Shown here: positions 1-11,545 of the stretch, piece after piece
Numbering within the stretch: the first letter of the stretch is position 1
Layout: each line of letters opens with the position of its first letter
Assembly: GCF_018143015.1 (NCBI RefSeq)
Contig: NC_054740.1
Span: 47,175,422-47,239,421 of the forward strand
Origin: Lytechinus variegatus
Lineage: Eukaryota; Echinodermata; Echinoidea; Temnopleuroida; Toxopneustidae
Reading direction: 5' to 3'
Length of the DNA stretch: 64,000 nt
The notes under the pieces: generated by a model
Told to the model about the DNA's origin: nothing
The model's input: the letters and a program-made list of their open reading frames with translations, nothing else
Database searches by the model: none
Translations under genes and position numbers: made by a program

Positions 1-285
1 CTACCATACACCATTGAACTACTATTCACCATACACCATAGGCTTACCATACACCGCACACCATTGACCTACCATTTACCATACAACACTGTCATACACA
101 CTATACTATTAGTCAACCATTCAAATAACACCATTGGTCATACACTATAGACCACAAGTGTAAATTCAATGGTAGACCAATGGTTACACTGAATGGTAGA
201 CAGTAGAACAACGATGTGCAATGTATAGTAGGCCAATAAAGTACAGTGAATGGTAGACCAATGGTGAACAGCATATCTCTGGGGT
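1..285. repeat. ACCATTG-type minisatellite with polarity flip
   Basis: Degenerate units built on ACCATTGA, CTACCAT and ACCATACACC fill the first 160 bases. From about 165 the same words continue as their complement (CAATGGTAG, GACCAATGGT), so the block is a shallow inverted repeat around about 150-180. The same vocabulary recurs at 7205-9295. The window edge cuts the block, so its left limit is unknown. Confidence 0.7.
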
Positions 286-347
286 TAGTGGTAGGCTTAA
301 TAATGGAATAAGTATACACAAGAAAAAAAATGAAAACAGTTACTTAT

Positions 348-930
348 TTCAAGAACGTCAATAAAATGTTTTTACTATAAGAAGTTTAAGTACAGCATAA
401 ATGGCACAGAGTATTCACAATTATAGACTTTATAATTAAAGCACATAAGTTATCAATATATATGACTTAGCTACTCGTTGATATCTATACTCTGTCAATC
501 TTGTTATCTAAAAATAAACATGCATCAAGACAGAGTTTGATTGAAAAACACAACAAATGAAGACTAACATTTCTAAGAATAAACCTGTTCTCTCATATTG
601 CTTTTTACATGGATTGAGTACTTGGCAAAACCACTGTTCTGCATACAAACCTGATACTTGTAATACAATAAACTTGATGTTAAATCTGTTGTGTGTAATT
701 GATTTCAACGACATTAATAAACATTTTTTTACTAATAAGTTCAAGTACAAAAGAGTATTGACAGGTATGGCATAAAAGCACCATATTATGAATACATGTG
801 ACTGTGCGACTCCACAAGAGATCAATGATTGCACTCCACATAAATATTATGTTAATCTTCCTATAAACATTTACATGTAAGACAGAGTTTGGACAACAAA
901 CTAATGAACACCAAATTTCGAAGATTAAAC
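348..930. repeat. Diverged duplicated segment
   Basis: Two segments, about 348-600 and 704-930, share ordered words: a TCAA-GACATTAATAAA-like start, TTTTTACTA, AAGT-CAAGTAC, and later GACAGAGTTTG followed by ACAACAAA and AATGAA. Similarity is partial and gapped, so this is an old duplication. Short ORFs on both strands here differ between the two halves and show no coding signature. Confidence 0.4.
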
Positions 931-2485
931 TCAAAATGTGTGATAGCCTTCACATGGCCAAATGAATAAAGGGTGCCACACCTAGAAGAAATGAAATATC
1001 CCCAAAAGGGGGGAAAATAGTACTCCCAAATTGGTCTCTTTTTTCTTTTCACCTAAAAAGATATATCAATGGCATGTTTCTACATAGAATTGTTAAAAGG
1101 TATTACCCGCCTACAGTACGTATCCAGAATCCCGGATAACTTTCCTGTAGAAACAGATGCGATGCGGTTTATTGATAAATTGCATCACGCAAAATGCGGT
1201 TTCTCATAACCATCTCTCTGAGAGGTGGTTATTGCCATGTTAATCCGTTTTTCTTTTCTGTAAAAACACGGGGCAAAATAGCATACGTGTCTGGCTTAAG
1301 TGCTTGAACCAAGAAGTGCGATTTCACAGTATACATATATTCTGGCCGTTTGTTATCTCTCCAGCTGATCGCGAAAAATGTGTACCTGCTACAATGAGTG
1401 AGATCTACCATGAATTTTGAAAATTTTCCTAACGAGATGCAATTTTTGACATACCAAAATGCAATGTGAGGTTATAGGATGAATTTTCCAATTTCCGCCG
1501 TATTTGCGACGCGAAATGCAAATTAATGAGATTATTAGGTCTGTAGAAACAGGTTGGTTTAAGAATGATAAAAGATAAACTGTTTTTAATGATTTACTGT
1601 AGAAACACGCCAAAAGTTTATCATAAATACAATAATGATACATTAAGAAATAAATAATATATCACAAATAGAAAGAAAATATAATGAAAATAGGGAAAGA
1701 AAATTATTCAATTTGGAACACTAAAAAACAGAAGAAAAATAGAGACCATTTTTGCAAAATATATAGAAAATGATATATACAAGATACCCACATATTTCTT
1801 TTCTATTTTTGTTGTGTTGAATCAAATGAATAACTCAACTATGTGTGAGAAATAATATGATTATTGTCTTACACAGTAAATCAGTAGTCAATCGTAATTT
1901 TTTACAACCGAGCTTGGACAAAATTTGAATTCATATAATACAAAAAATATATAAATTGTGATCTTGTATATTCATGAGGACTTGCAGAGAACAGTTTTAC
2001 CAAAAAATAACAACTTTAATTCGTCAAAACTTCGTTAATCCTCAACAAATTTTGATGAAATTTTCAGTGTTTTTTGTTTGTCTGATGTACACTTTGAATT
2101 ATATCACATAGCTTTCAGTCTCGAGTACCTATAGCCCTTCAATTAAATTGGTTGGACGACCGGTTACATTTTACATATAACATAGTTATAAGGAGAATGA
2201 AGGGGACCATAGAAAGAAAGCATGAGAAAAGGGGACATTTTGGTAGGGAGAGATTGAATCAGAAAAGGATCATGCTGGAAATTTCATTAAAATCTGATAA
2301 CAAAGTTATTGAATTTGAAATTTAACAACATTTTGGTAAAAAATTAACCCAATGAACACATGATCGTCAGGAATATTTGTTAGGCTTATTGTATAAAATG
2401 AAATAATTATTTCATATTTTCATACATGTGTGTATGATATGTCCCAAGTATCATATCATTATTTCCAGCAATGCATATCTTCACA
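931..2485. other. AT-rich stretch without a recognisable gene
   Basis: No ORF with protein-like composition is visible. The one structured item is a near-perfect inverted repeat at 1207-1233 (ATAACCATCTCTC, one spacer base, GAGAGGTGGTTAT; one mismatch). The word CTGTAGAAACA appears at about 1144, 1540 and 1600, which hints at an old repeat. Confidence 0.5.
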
Positions 2486-3009
2486 TTAAAGGTCAAGTCC
2501 ACCACAGAAAAGTTTTTTTTTGAATCAACAGAGAAAATCAGGCAAGCATGATGCAAAATATTTCATCAAAATCGGATGCAAAATAAGAAAGTTATGACAT
2601 TTTGAAATTTCGCCTATTTTTCACAAAATAGTTATATACACAATTTACCCACATGCATATGAGGGAATCGATGATGTCCCTCACTTTTTGCTTTGTTTTC
2701 ATTGTTTGAATTGTACAATATTTCAATTTTTACAGATTTGACAATAAAAAAATAAAAATAAAACTTTATTTCATTGGACAATGAGGAGAAAATTATAATA
2801 TTTCATATTTAAAAAACAAAGAAAAGTGAATGAGTGATGTCATCAGTTCCCTCATTTGCATACCGACTTGGATGTGCATGTAACTATTAAGTGAAATTGA
2901 GCGAAACTTAAAAATGTCATACCTTTCTTATTTTTCATCCGATTTTTATGTTTGATTTTTCTCTTTTTACTCAAATCAACTTTTTTGTTAGGGTGGACAT
3001 GTCTTTGAA
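2486..3009. mobile_element. MITE with AAGTCCACC terminal repeats
   Basis: The left end reads TTAAAGGTCAAGTCCACC and the right end GGTGGACATGTCTTTGAA, its imperfect reverse complement. The inverted repeat extends inward (GTTTTTTTTTGAATCAA against TTACTCAAATCAAC). The body is AT-rich with no ORF. A related right end (GGGTGGACTTGTCCTTTAA) lies at 47060. The size and ends fit a non-autonomous DNA transposon; the superfamily is not determined. Confidence 0.6.
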
Positions 3010-3114
3010 ATAAATTTTCACTCCATTTTTTATAGTTCTCGGAGGACAAAATGTAAATTAGCGCGACTTCTTGTAATAAAATACAAAAGAACAAGTGGGG
3101 ATATGACATCAGCT

Positions 3115-3310
3115 GGTTTATAACGTCTGGTCTAGTGGTTCTTTCTCTCACCTTTCAAACAGAGGGTCGTGAATTTGAGTCCTAGCCATGGTGTGTTTTC
3201 CTTCAGCCCGAAATTCATCCACACTGTGCATCACTAGACCCAGATGAAGTGAATGGGTACCCGGCAGGATTAATTCCTTGAAGCTGCAATAAGAAATATT
3301 GGATGAAAAC
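3115..3310 (+). mobile_element. tRNA-derived SINE, degraded
   Basis: A tRNA-like head shows a box A-like TGGTCTAGTGG and a decayed box B (GAATTTGAGTCC) about 40 bases on. It is followed by the body words ATCCACACTGTGCATCACTAGACCC and GAATGGGTACCCGGCAGG, which are shared in diverged form with the SINEs at 15989 and 42130. It is abutted on the left by the MITE region and has no clear tail. Confidence 0.65.
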
Positions 3311-4379
3311 AATGCAAAGGGTTCAAAATATGAATGCTTGTCGTGTGTGTAATCTTTCTTTAGAAGTTCATATATTTTTTATATATCGAGAAATTTGCAG
3401 TATAATCAATTGAATGATACCAATTAACAAATATCAACAAAACATTTTGTAAAATATAAATAAATTTATGTTTAACCATAGATGGGTAGACAATTATCTA
3501 ATGGGAGGTTGCCCCAATGATGACAAATACCACAACAAATGAATACCTGGGGAAAGTGTCCACCCTTCCCCCCTCAGCCAACATACTGATTTTTTTTCTG
3601 GGGGGGTGTCACAAAAGACGTGTGCTCCTCTAAATAGGGATGACATTTGTCCTTTCTCAGGATTTTTTACCATTCCTGACAAGGTTTTTTTTCAGCTATG
3701 CCACTGCAGGAATACAATCTGTTTTATCTAATGAAGCTTTGCAATTTTTTCTACTCAAGAAAATTCTTACACACCTACCTTTCATAAACTCCAATTATTT
3801 CTTGTACACGGCACGTTTTCTGTGTTCAACACCCGTCGTGTCATTCCCAGATAAGGCTGGACCATCTAACTTAGCATCCAGTGTATCCGTCGTCCAAACT
3901 TTGAAAATGAAATAAAATCAATTTGAGTGTTGTAAAATCTGCATGTATGTGCAGATACAAACAAAAATAGAATACTAATATAGTAATAGAAAAAGAATGA
4001 TCTTAGAACTTTAATGTCAAAGATATTTTTCATGGATCTCTGATTACCAGCCCAGAATTCAGGATAAAAATAAGGAAATGTGATAGTATTCAGCGTAGTT
4101 CAGACAAGGCTGTATTATAACTGTGCATGCTTTATTCTAGTAATAGCTATGTCATCTGAAATCAAATTTCTAGAGCAGCAATTTTCAAAAGGAGGGTAAT
4201 CGATGACATAAATTCCAATTTTCTGGTATTGACAATCGCAGAAGCAGATCCAAGTGGGCACATTTGACCTGTGCCCCCACCTTGAGAGCAATAGTCGATG
4301 TGTTTGATAAAAATGTGGCTTTCTTACACAAGTGTCCCCCTTTTGTAGAGTCTATCGCAACGTGCACAAAGTCAATTGG
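3311..4379. other. Intergenic sequence, nothing recognised
   Basis: AT-rich sequence with short G and T runs near 3590. No coding, RNA or transposon signature could be supported. Confidence 0.5.
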
Positions 4380-4700
4380 CTTCCGGGTTTCGGAGCGTCG
4401 AGTGAATATGCATGAAATTGCAGAGTTTCGATAATTTTCGATCGATACCGGAGCGATCCGATCACAAACCAAGACCATTTACCGCGTACACAACGTTACC
4501 GGATATTGCTATCGATACTTCTGCACGCAGTCCAAAGGAATTATTTTTGGGACCACGTGGTCATGACGTGATCTTCGCGATTGACCAATCAGCGGTCTTC
4601 GAATCGCTTTGCGGAGACGATCTATCCGTTGTACACAGTCTATGGACAATTGTTCGTTGTGCATGCAACTTCGAGCAAAACTCCCCACCATAATTGTCTA
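4380..4700. promoter_or_regulatory. Promoter-like GC-rich patch with E-box, CRE-like and CCAAT motifs
   Basis: This CpG-richer island sits in AT-rich surroundings. It holds a 12-base palindrome GACCACGTGGTC (4551-4562, a USF/Myc-type E-box), then TGACGTGA (4564-4571, CRE-like), then GACCAATCAG (4583-4592), which matches the NF-Y CCAAT consensus. The motifs lie within 45 bases. An open frame of about 93 codons crosses the patch (4412-4693, +) and one of 60 codons opposes it; neither is recognised. The patch could be a real promoter or the 5' end of a transposon that carries one. Confidence 0.35.
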
Positions 4701-4722
4701 CACACATTTTGAGATCAATACA

Positions 4723-4998
4723 CAATATACCCACCACTTTTCAAAATATTGCGGATCGCTTGGATTCGCCGTCATGTTGATATGGACCGAAGTTATGCGA
4801 TCAAAATATTCGCATGCGGCATGCTGGCAGTTTGTTCGCCACATGTTAGCATGATTTGGTTGCTAACTTCAGTCCATATAAATATTACAGCGAATCCGAG
4901 CGATCCGCGAAGTGATGTCTACGGATTAGATCAACGACGTCGAGATCGCAGACTAAATACAGTCATTCCCAATATTTTGAAAAGCGTTGGGTATATTA
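4723..4998. mobile_element. Short inverted-repeat (foldback) element
   Basis: AATATACCC-CTTTTCAAAATATTG near 4725 returns inverted as CAATATTTTGAAAAG-GGGTATATT ending about 4998. The inner block GGATCGCTTGGATTCGCC at about 4753 returns as GCGAATCCGAGCGATCCGC at about 4890. One arm carries about 60 extra bases. There is no ORF of note. Likely a MITE. Confidence 0.6.
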
Positions 4999-6170
4999 AC
5001 ATCGAAATGTGACTGAGGGACCTGTCATGACATTTGGGAACAAGTTTTGGTGATGAGGTATGCTGGTAATCGGCCGGTGCAAAACTGCATTAGCGCCAGT
5101 TTTCTCTGCATAATTCCTCGAAAAATTGAATAGGAATCGTTTGTCACTCCGTCCAGTCACAGTTCCACACACAAAGTGCACATTTTACCATTGAAATAGT
5201 ATGTGCAATGAGTGGTGTGTACGGTGTAGCTAAGTTATAGGCCTGCGTAGCCTTTATCATTTTTTAAACTTTAGGACCCTTACCATGTTTCACCTCCATT
5301 TTATCTCATTTACCAACATCTATCAACAACAACAACAAATTATAGGCCTAATTTCAAAGCAATATTTGTCGGCAAGTTTTCAATTTCAGTGAATTAACGT
5401 TGTGCAGTAACGGTCTATTTCACATTATCACAATTAAAACTTTGACAGTCTTGACATTAGCATTAACAAATCATTCATTCATGAATTCAATGTATTCAGA
5501 GATGGTTTTTGTAAAACATTGACAATAAACATCAGGCAATATGAGCGAATTACTATTCAATGCTCGCCGAGCTAAACTCAGCAAATACAAAGCATAAACC
5601 ATAAGCACTCCCTATCGTCAAAGCCACGTCCCAGCCCGTAGAGCAGCGGCCAGCACACACGGGGCAGTGACGGTGGCAGTGCAGTGGTCGTGGCAGTACA
5701 ACGACATCGAACATTTTGAGACAATTTGATAAATAAATCAAAGAAAATTGTTATAGAACTTACTGTTTAGCCTTCTACAAATGACTTTGAAGTCGCTGTC
5801 CGAATCTGACCCGTGTTCCTTTAGTTTTTGATGAATTATCGACGGACTTATCAACGGCAAAACGGTAGTACCGGTAGATCGAGTTTTCTTTTTCAAATAT
5901 TGCACTTGGCGGTTAGACGTGCACGCGCACGCGTGCGTGCGAGAACAACATGTATAATAGAGCTACCTGGCAAGCAGCCAAGCGGCCCCGCTAGCCAACG
6001 CATATGGGGGGGGGGGATAAATTATGACCAAATATGGGGGAGGGGACTTCTTCGCCAAGATAAATACACATCCCGATATGGGTGGGGGTGAATTAAACCA
6101 AATCAGGGGTGTCTTCTTTTTCCTCTCGATTGGTTCTGGGATGGAAACCATGATGGCGTGAGATCAATTT
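4999..6170. other. Non-coding stretch with CpG and G-run patches
   Basis: No gene is recognised. Local items are a CAACAACAACAA run (5326), an alternating GCACGCGCACGCGTGCG tract (about 5921) and repeated ATATGGGGG/GATATGGGTGGG segments (6001-6090) that look like short direct repeats. Confidence 0.45.
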
Positions 6171-6224
6171 TTGCCACTGTTTTCCTTGGATCTTGGAATC
6201 TATGAAAGAAAGTTTTCGATCCCT

Positions 6225-6370
6225 TCATATTTTTCCTTTTCTCTCTCTTCTTTCTTTTTTATTTTCGTTGTCTTTTTTTCTTTTCTGTTTCTTTCTTTTC
6301 TTCTTTGCCTTTTTCTTTTTTTTTTTTTTTTATATTTTTTACTCATTCCTCTTCCCTTTTAATTTGCTTT
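6225..6370. repeat. Polypyrimidine T/C tract
   Basis: About 145 bases are almost purely T and C (TTTTTCTTTTC-like). Apparent open frames here are phenylalanine/leucine/serine artefacts of composition. Confidence 0.85.
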
Positions 6371-7204
6371 TGTTTTGATTGAAATTGAGATTTCATTCAG
6401 TATATATTTCTTTTCTGTTACATTGTACTATATCCTGTATGGCGGCAGGGAATTTTGATAGGGGTGGGGGAGCAAGACAATATGGATAAATCATTTCAAT
6501 CAAGTAATGACCGGCCTATAGAATAGCTCTCCTCTTTATGAACGCCGTCCGTGAGAAAGAATAATTGGGGCCTAAAAATAGAATTAGAATTTTGAAAATA
6601 TCATTTGTAAAAAAAAAAGAGAGAGGAATAATTCATGATTGGAAGCAGCTATAGTAACGTACAAATGGGTTCGGAGGGGGCTAAATTTGGACGTTGCAGA
6701 CTGACCATATCAGGGTTTGCGGATGGGAATTTGATAGAGGTTGGGGGACCAAGACAACCAACAGTGAATTTATTTTGAGCAAAATATGGGGCATTGCAAG
6801 AAACTTGCAATCGAACGAAAATCAATTTCACACTCCAAAATCAATTGAAAGTCATACTTTTCATTGCAAACTTGCAACTGATTTATTGTTTCTTCCATCA
6901 AAAAATCCAAATTGATATGTTTTAGATAAAATTAATGTATATAACCTGTAAATTTGCATCTTCGAATTAATTGCAAATATCTTTTGGAACACTCCAGATA
7001 TAGTTCTTTTCATAAAAAGCGGCCATAAATAAGCAAAATGATTATAAATTAAATAGAACTTTGAAAATAAAAATATGAAGAACGTTGTTTAAAATAAAAA
7101 CGAACAGTATACCGTACGATAGAGGAGCTACATTTCTGCCGTTCAATTTTCACTACCAAGAAACAAAAAGTGAGAAGGAAACAAAGGGAAAAAGAGAGGA
7201 TGGT
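6371..7204. other. AT-rich spacer with one diverged direct repeat
   Basis: A segment at 6440-6482 (GGCGGCAGGGAATTTTGATAG followed by GGGGGAGCAAGACAA) recurs in diverged form at 6717-6758 (GGGAATTTGATAGAGGTTGG, then GACCAAGACAA). Nothing else is recognised. Confidence 0.4.
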
Positions 7205-7611
7205 GATGGATATTACTGAGACACCATTGAGTACATGGTATACCATTCACCATACCAATCATACGATTATAGTGGCACATACTACTGAAACACTATTGAA
7301 TATCACTGAGACACCATTGTATCCACTGACACACCATTGGGTGTATGGTATACCATTCATCATACCATTACATGCACATATACTACTGAGACACCATTGA
7401 ATACCACTGAGACACCATTGTATACCACTGAGACACCATTGGGTGTATGGTATACCATTCATCATACCATTACAGGCACATACTACTGAGACACCATTGA
7501 ATACCACTGAGACATCATTGTATACCACTGAGACACCATTGGGTATATGGTATACCATTCATCATACCAGTCGTACCATTATGGAGGCACATACTACTGA
7601 GACACCATTGA
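7205..7611. repeat. GAGACACCATTG minisatellite array, left part
   Basis: Tandem units of the form ACTGAGACACCATTGAATACC alternate with GGTATACCATTCATCATACC. The word TGGTATACCA in each longer unit is a perfect 10-base palindrome. The array continues at 8578 after the inserted element. Open frames through it are repeat artefacts. Confidence 0.85.
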
Positions 7612-8577
7612 CATATCAATTTGTTTGCGCTCCTTTTTTGCAGTGCGTAGCGTGTTAAATTATTTCCCTATGGAGAATAACAGAAAATACGCCGTTTTTG
7701 AGGGATTTGCTAAGATATCTCCCAAACGCGTCAACAAGGTGATCTATCAAAACAGAATAGAATAGAGCAGATTCTCACCTTGAACATGATATGATTTTCA
7801 TTTAATTTTAGTCAAATTAAGTTCTGTCACTTTTGAGGTTTGTGGAACCTTTCTTGATGATTTTGGAAATCCATTTGTACATGAGCCAATGGGCAAGTGC
7901 GGGAAACGAAACGTTTGGTGCGACTTCACATTGTTGTAAAAAAATATATACGTCACAATAGACCCTATCAAAAAAAGACATTTTGCAGAAAATGCTGTAG
8001 ATTGCCAATACCTAAGAATGATTTTGATTGGATAAAAAAAACCTCTGTCACTTTTCACATTTGCAAAAGCTTTTGCAATAATTGGTCACTATAGTTTGGC
8101 GGGTTCAGCAGATGGCATTGTGTGTACACAGTAAACACGCATAGCTAGGCAACGCAGCGCGTGAAGAATTTTGCACGTTTTCATTTATTCGTACAGCGAC
8201 GACTTGAGTGTATGTTGGATAGGACCGTACCATTTTTGACCGGGGGGTGTGCCAATGAATGCAAGTGATCAAGAAGAGTTACAAAACTGAAGGGAGTGAG
8301 AAAACAAGGAAAGTGAGAGGGAAATTTATGAAAACAAGTAATGCGAGGAAAAATGACAAGAAAAGGAGAGAAAGGAGAAGAAGTGAAAACACGCAGCTGA
8401 GTGCGCTCACGATATGTAAGTTGAACACCCCTGCACCGCAATGTAGCAGCCCGCCACTATACACGTCGACTGCCTGCACGATGCGAAGACAGCGGCGCGT
8501 ATTAGTGACTGTGCGTTAAACGTCCCATTTCTATGCCTTATAAAAGGAGCGTTTTTTGTACACAACAAATTGATATG
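7612..8577. mobile_element. 966-bp inverted-repeat element inside the minisatellite
   Basis: The left end CATATCAATTTGTT (7612) and right end AACAAATTGATATG (to 8577) are exact inverted repeats. Inner words CGCTCCTTTT and AAAAGGAGCG also pair. The element interrupts an otherwise continuous array (CCATTGA on the left, ATACCACTGAG on the right), so it is a later insertion. No clear target duplication is visible. The interior has short unrecognised ORFs on both strands. Confidence 0.65.
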
Positions 8578-9295
8578 ATACCACTGAGACACCATTGTAT
8601 ACCACTGAGACACCATTGGGCGTATGGTATACCATTCATTATACCAGTCAAACCATTAGAGGCACACACTAATGAAACACTATTGAATACCACTGAGACA
8701 TCATTGTATACCACTGAGACACCATTGGGTATATGGTATACCATTCATCATACCAGTCGTACCATTATGGAGGCACATACTACTGAGACACCATTGAATA
8801 CCACTGAGACACCACTGTATACCACTGAGACACCATTGGGTGTATGGTATACCATTCATCATACCATTACAGGCACATACTACTCATACACCATTGAATA
8901 CCACTGAGAAACCATTGGGTGTATGGTATACTATTCACCATACCAATCATACCATTACAAGCACATACCACTGATACACCATTGAATACCACTGAGACAC
9001 CATTGAGTAAATGGTATACCATCCATCATACCAATCATACCATTACAAGCACATACCACTGAAACACCATTGAATACCACTGAGACACCATTGGGTGAGT
9101 GGTATACCATTCATCATACTAATCATACCATTAGACACATACCACTCAGACACCATTGGGTATATGGTATACCATTTACCATTAAATAAACTACCAATTA
9201 CCATTAAGAACTTACCATTGAAACACCACTTAAATACCATTCGCGTACCATTTACCATTCAGATCACCATTCAACTACCATTCGGCACCATTCAA
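8578..9295. repeat. GAGACACCATTG minisatellite array, right part
   Basis: Same units as at 7205-7611. The 3' part (about 9160-9295) decays into shorter ACCATT words (TACCATTTACCATTCAG, CAACTACCATTCGG) like those at the very start of the window. Confidence 0.85.
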
Positions 9296-9465
9296 ATACC
9301 ATTGGCGATTTTTATAAGGGCGGAAATTTGTTTCAACCATATTTTCCCCGATCGGCAGCTCGAACATAATTTTTGTTTGTTTCTTTGAAGGGCTAGTCCT
9401 CATTAGTCACTTCTTGGCTTTATTCATTATTCTTATAAATTAAAACATAACTCATAATCCTCATT
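9296..9465. repeat. Flank of the GCGAGC repeat family
   Basis: The words CATATTTTCCCCGATCGG, TTTCTTTGAAG, CACTTCTTGGCTTT and TTATAAATTAAAACATAACT recur inverted at 47140-47400 next to another GCGAGC fragment. CCATATTTTCCTCGATCGGC recurs directly at 59752. This is therefore a conserved part of a dispersed repeat, perhaps its terminus. Confidence 0.6.
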
Positions 9466-10430
9466 TATATGATGCGAGCGCGAAGCGCGAGCTAATTTTG
9501 GGGGAAAGTTTATGTATTTTTTTTCCTAAAATTTGAACTGATTCTGGGCAATGTTTGTTATCCTGAAAAAGACATGTATGCAACTTAATAGTTACTACGA
9601 ACGCAAAGCGCGAGGGGAAATGAACTGATGAAAAAGAAACATGTTAAAGTAGCATTTAACAATCAAATAATGCGAGCGCGAAGCGCGAGCTGAATCTTTT
9701 TGAAATTTTCACCCAAAGAAAGGAAATTCTAAGCACTTTTTTTTAACTGAAGCAGAATAGGTATATGAGTAAACAATTAAAGCAAGCGCGAAGTGCGAGC
9801 AGAAAATTTCTAGATTTAGTCCTATAATATTTACTGAACGAGACATTCTATTCATAATTTGTAAATTCTAAAAAAAATATGAGTATTAATAATGCGAGCG
9901 CAAAGTGAGAGCAAAAAAAATATACGTTTTAAACTGGTACCTGTTAAGGACTGCATGCACTTAGCCATGAAGGCGTCACATATTTCAACAATCAAAAAAT
10001 GCGAGCGCGAAGCGCAAGCTGAACATTTTTGAACTTTTTTAAAGAAAGAATGGAAATTTTCAATCAGTTTTTGTAATCATGAACAGGATAGCTATGTAAT
10101 TTAACGATTGATGCGAGCGCGAAGCGCGAGCAGAAAAAAAATCGAGATTTAGACCTAAAAGTGGGCCACTCTGTTAATGTTTTGTAAATCATCAAAAGGA
10201 TGAGTAATATGGGGTCTTCCTACATTAATAATGCGAGCACAAAATGCGTGCAGAAAAGTTTTTATATTGTGATCTGAAACTGGATAATGATTTAAATCAG
10301 AGAACAAGTTGGGTATCTGAATAAACATGCGCGAGCGTGTTTCATATTTAGACCTAGAATCTAGGCATTCTAAATACAACTTTAATCATGAAAATCATGA
10401 AACTTTGATAGTCCGATCTGAAAAAGAGTC
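9466..10430. repeat. About 110-bp tandem array centred on GCGAGCGCGAAGCGCGAGC
   Basis: Nine degenerate units carry the GC-rich core at about 9474, 9597, 9672, 9782, 9894, 10001, 10113, 10233 and 10329. Each is followed by an AT-rich 90-base spacer with shared words (TGAA-TTTTTGAA, AGATTTAG-CCTA, AATAGG-TATG). The core is GC-only in otherwise AT-rich DNA. Other copies lie at 39110-40700, 47110-47240, 59280-59950 and 62600-63310. Confidence 0.8.
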
Positions 10431-11545
10431 AATTTCAGCTTTATATTTCTAGCACTTTGTAGAAAAATTGTAAGGTGGATATGGATTGCACTTAAAAAAG
10501 AGCTGATATTATTATTACTTTGAGTTTTGACATAGGACCGGGACATCCTTACGACATGCCATCATATGAAAATGATGACTATCTTCCTATTCATCTTGCT
10601 AAGCGTGAGAAGAAACAAAGGGACAGTTTAATTATTAAATTTAAATCATATTCATTAATGCCTATGAGGGCGTGAAATCTTGATGATATCATGGCATAAA
10701 ACATTTCACTTTTGTGATTATGAATAGAATGCATTAGTTTATATATTTCTAACCATTATAGCTCGCAAGTCGCGAAAATATGCACCCTTTTTCTTAAAAG
10801 TTGATGGAGAGGGGGAAAAATTAATCGTATCAAGTCGGGGTATTCAGTAATGAGTACAGGAGAAACTATATTTCACTGATTTTCATAATTCATTCCATTT
10901 GATTAACTCATCTATTCGTGTTTTGGGGCTAATCTTTCCCTTACGCATTGCTTTTTGGCAGAAGTTCTATGGAAAATGCACCCTTTTTCACACAAACTTT
11001 GAGACACTCTGTATTCATTCCCCCATTGCTCGAGAATGAATGGGCAGTTAACGACGGGGTTAAAGATTTATTGAGGAACGGAATGTATATTTCATGAAAA
11101 TGAAAGCCATTTTCCCATTGGATATTTTCAATACGTGTTTTTTACTAGATGAAGTTAGTTGTCGTGAAAACGGGGGTCCTTGGAACGGATCGCCAGCGTG
11201 TGAGCGCGTATGCATCCCTACGGAACGGTCATGCGTGCATGATGCAGCTAGCGCGGCCTCCGCCGGGGAGCTCGATCTGCGGCCGCTTTTCACCAAAATT
11301 GCAGCTCATTTATCGCGATCGTAGCGGCGTAACGAAAAATATGCGAAGCTTTGCCGAGCGGATTTCTCTCTTCTTTTTTCTCGATAAGAAGAAAATGCTA
11401 TGCCTTGGAGCGGCTTTCTTTGTTCTTTTTCTCAACAAGGCAAAAATGCTAAGCCTTGGAACGGAAATTTCAGTGTAAAAATGGGGGTCCCCTCCGCGGC
11501 CGCACATACCCACTCTGCATTATATACTGAGTGCCCCCCCCCCCG
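10431..11545. other. No recognised gene; GC-rich islet at 11190-11300 and short repeats
   Basis: The stretch is AT-rich to 11150 and then GC-rich, with GCGGCCGC words at about 11279 and 11497. A unit AAAATGCTATGCCTTGGAGCGG at about 11394 repeats as AAAATGCTAAGCCTTGGAACGG at about 11443. A C run at 11534-11546 adjoins the next element. No convincing coding frame is seen. Confidence 0.45.

Noticed and set aside
508..834. 108-codon minus-strand frame
   Set aside because: It lies in a diverged duplicated AT-rich segment, the other duplicate does not keep the frame, and no motif is visible.
8533..8907. 124-codon frame across the GAGACACCATTG array
   Set aside because: The translation is a direct readout of the tandem units (TTETPL repeats); repeat artefact.
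7205..9295. CRISPR-like regular repeats
   Set aside because: Units are contiguous and degenerate with no unique spacers, in evident eukaryotic DNA.
11279..11504. NotI-type GCGGCCGC sites as sign of a cloning vector
   Set aside because: The flanking sequence is ordinary genomic repeat DNA with no vector features.
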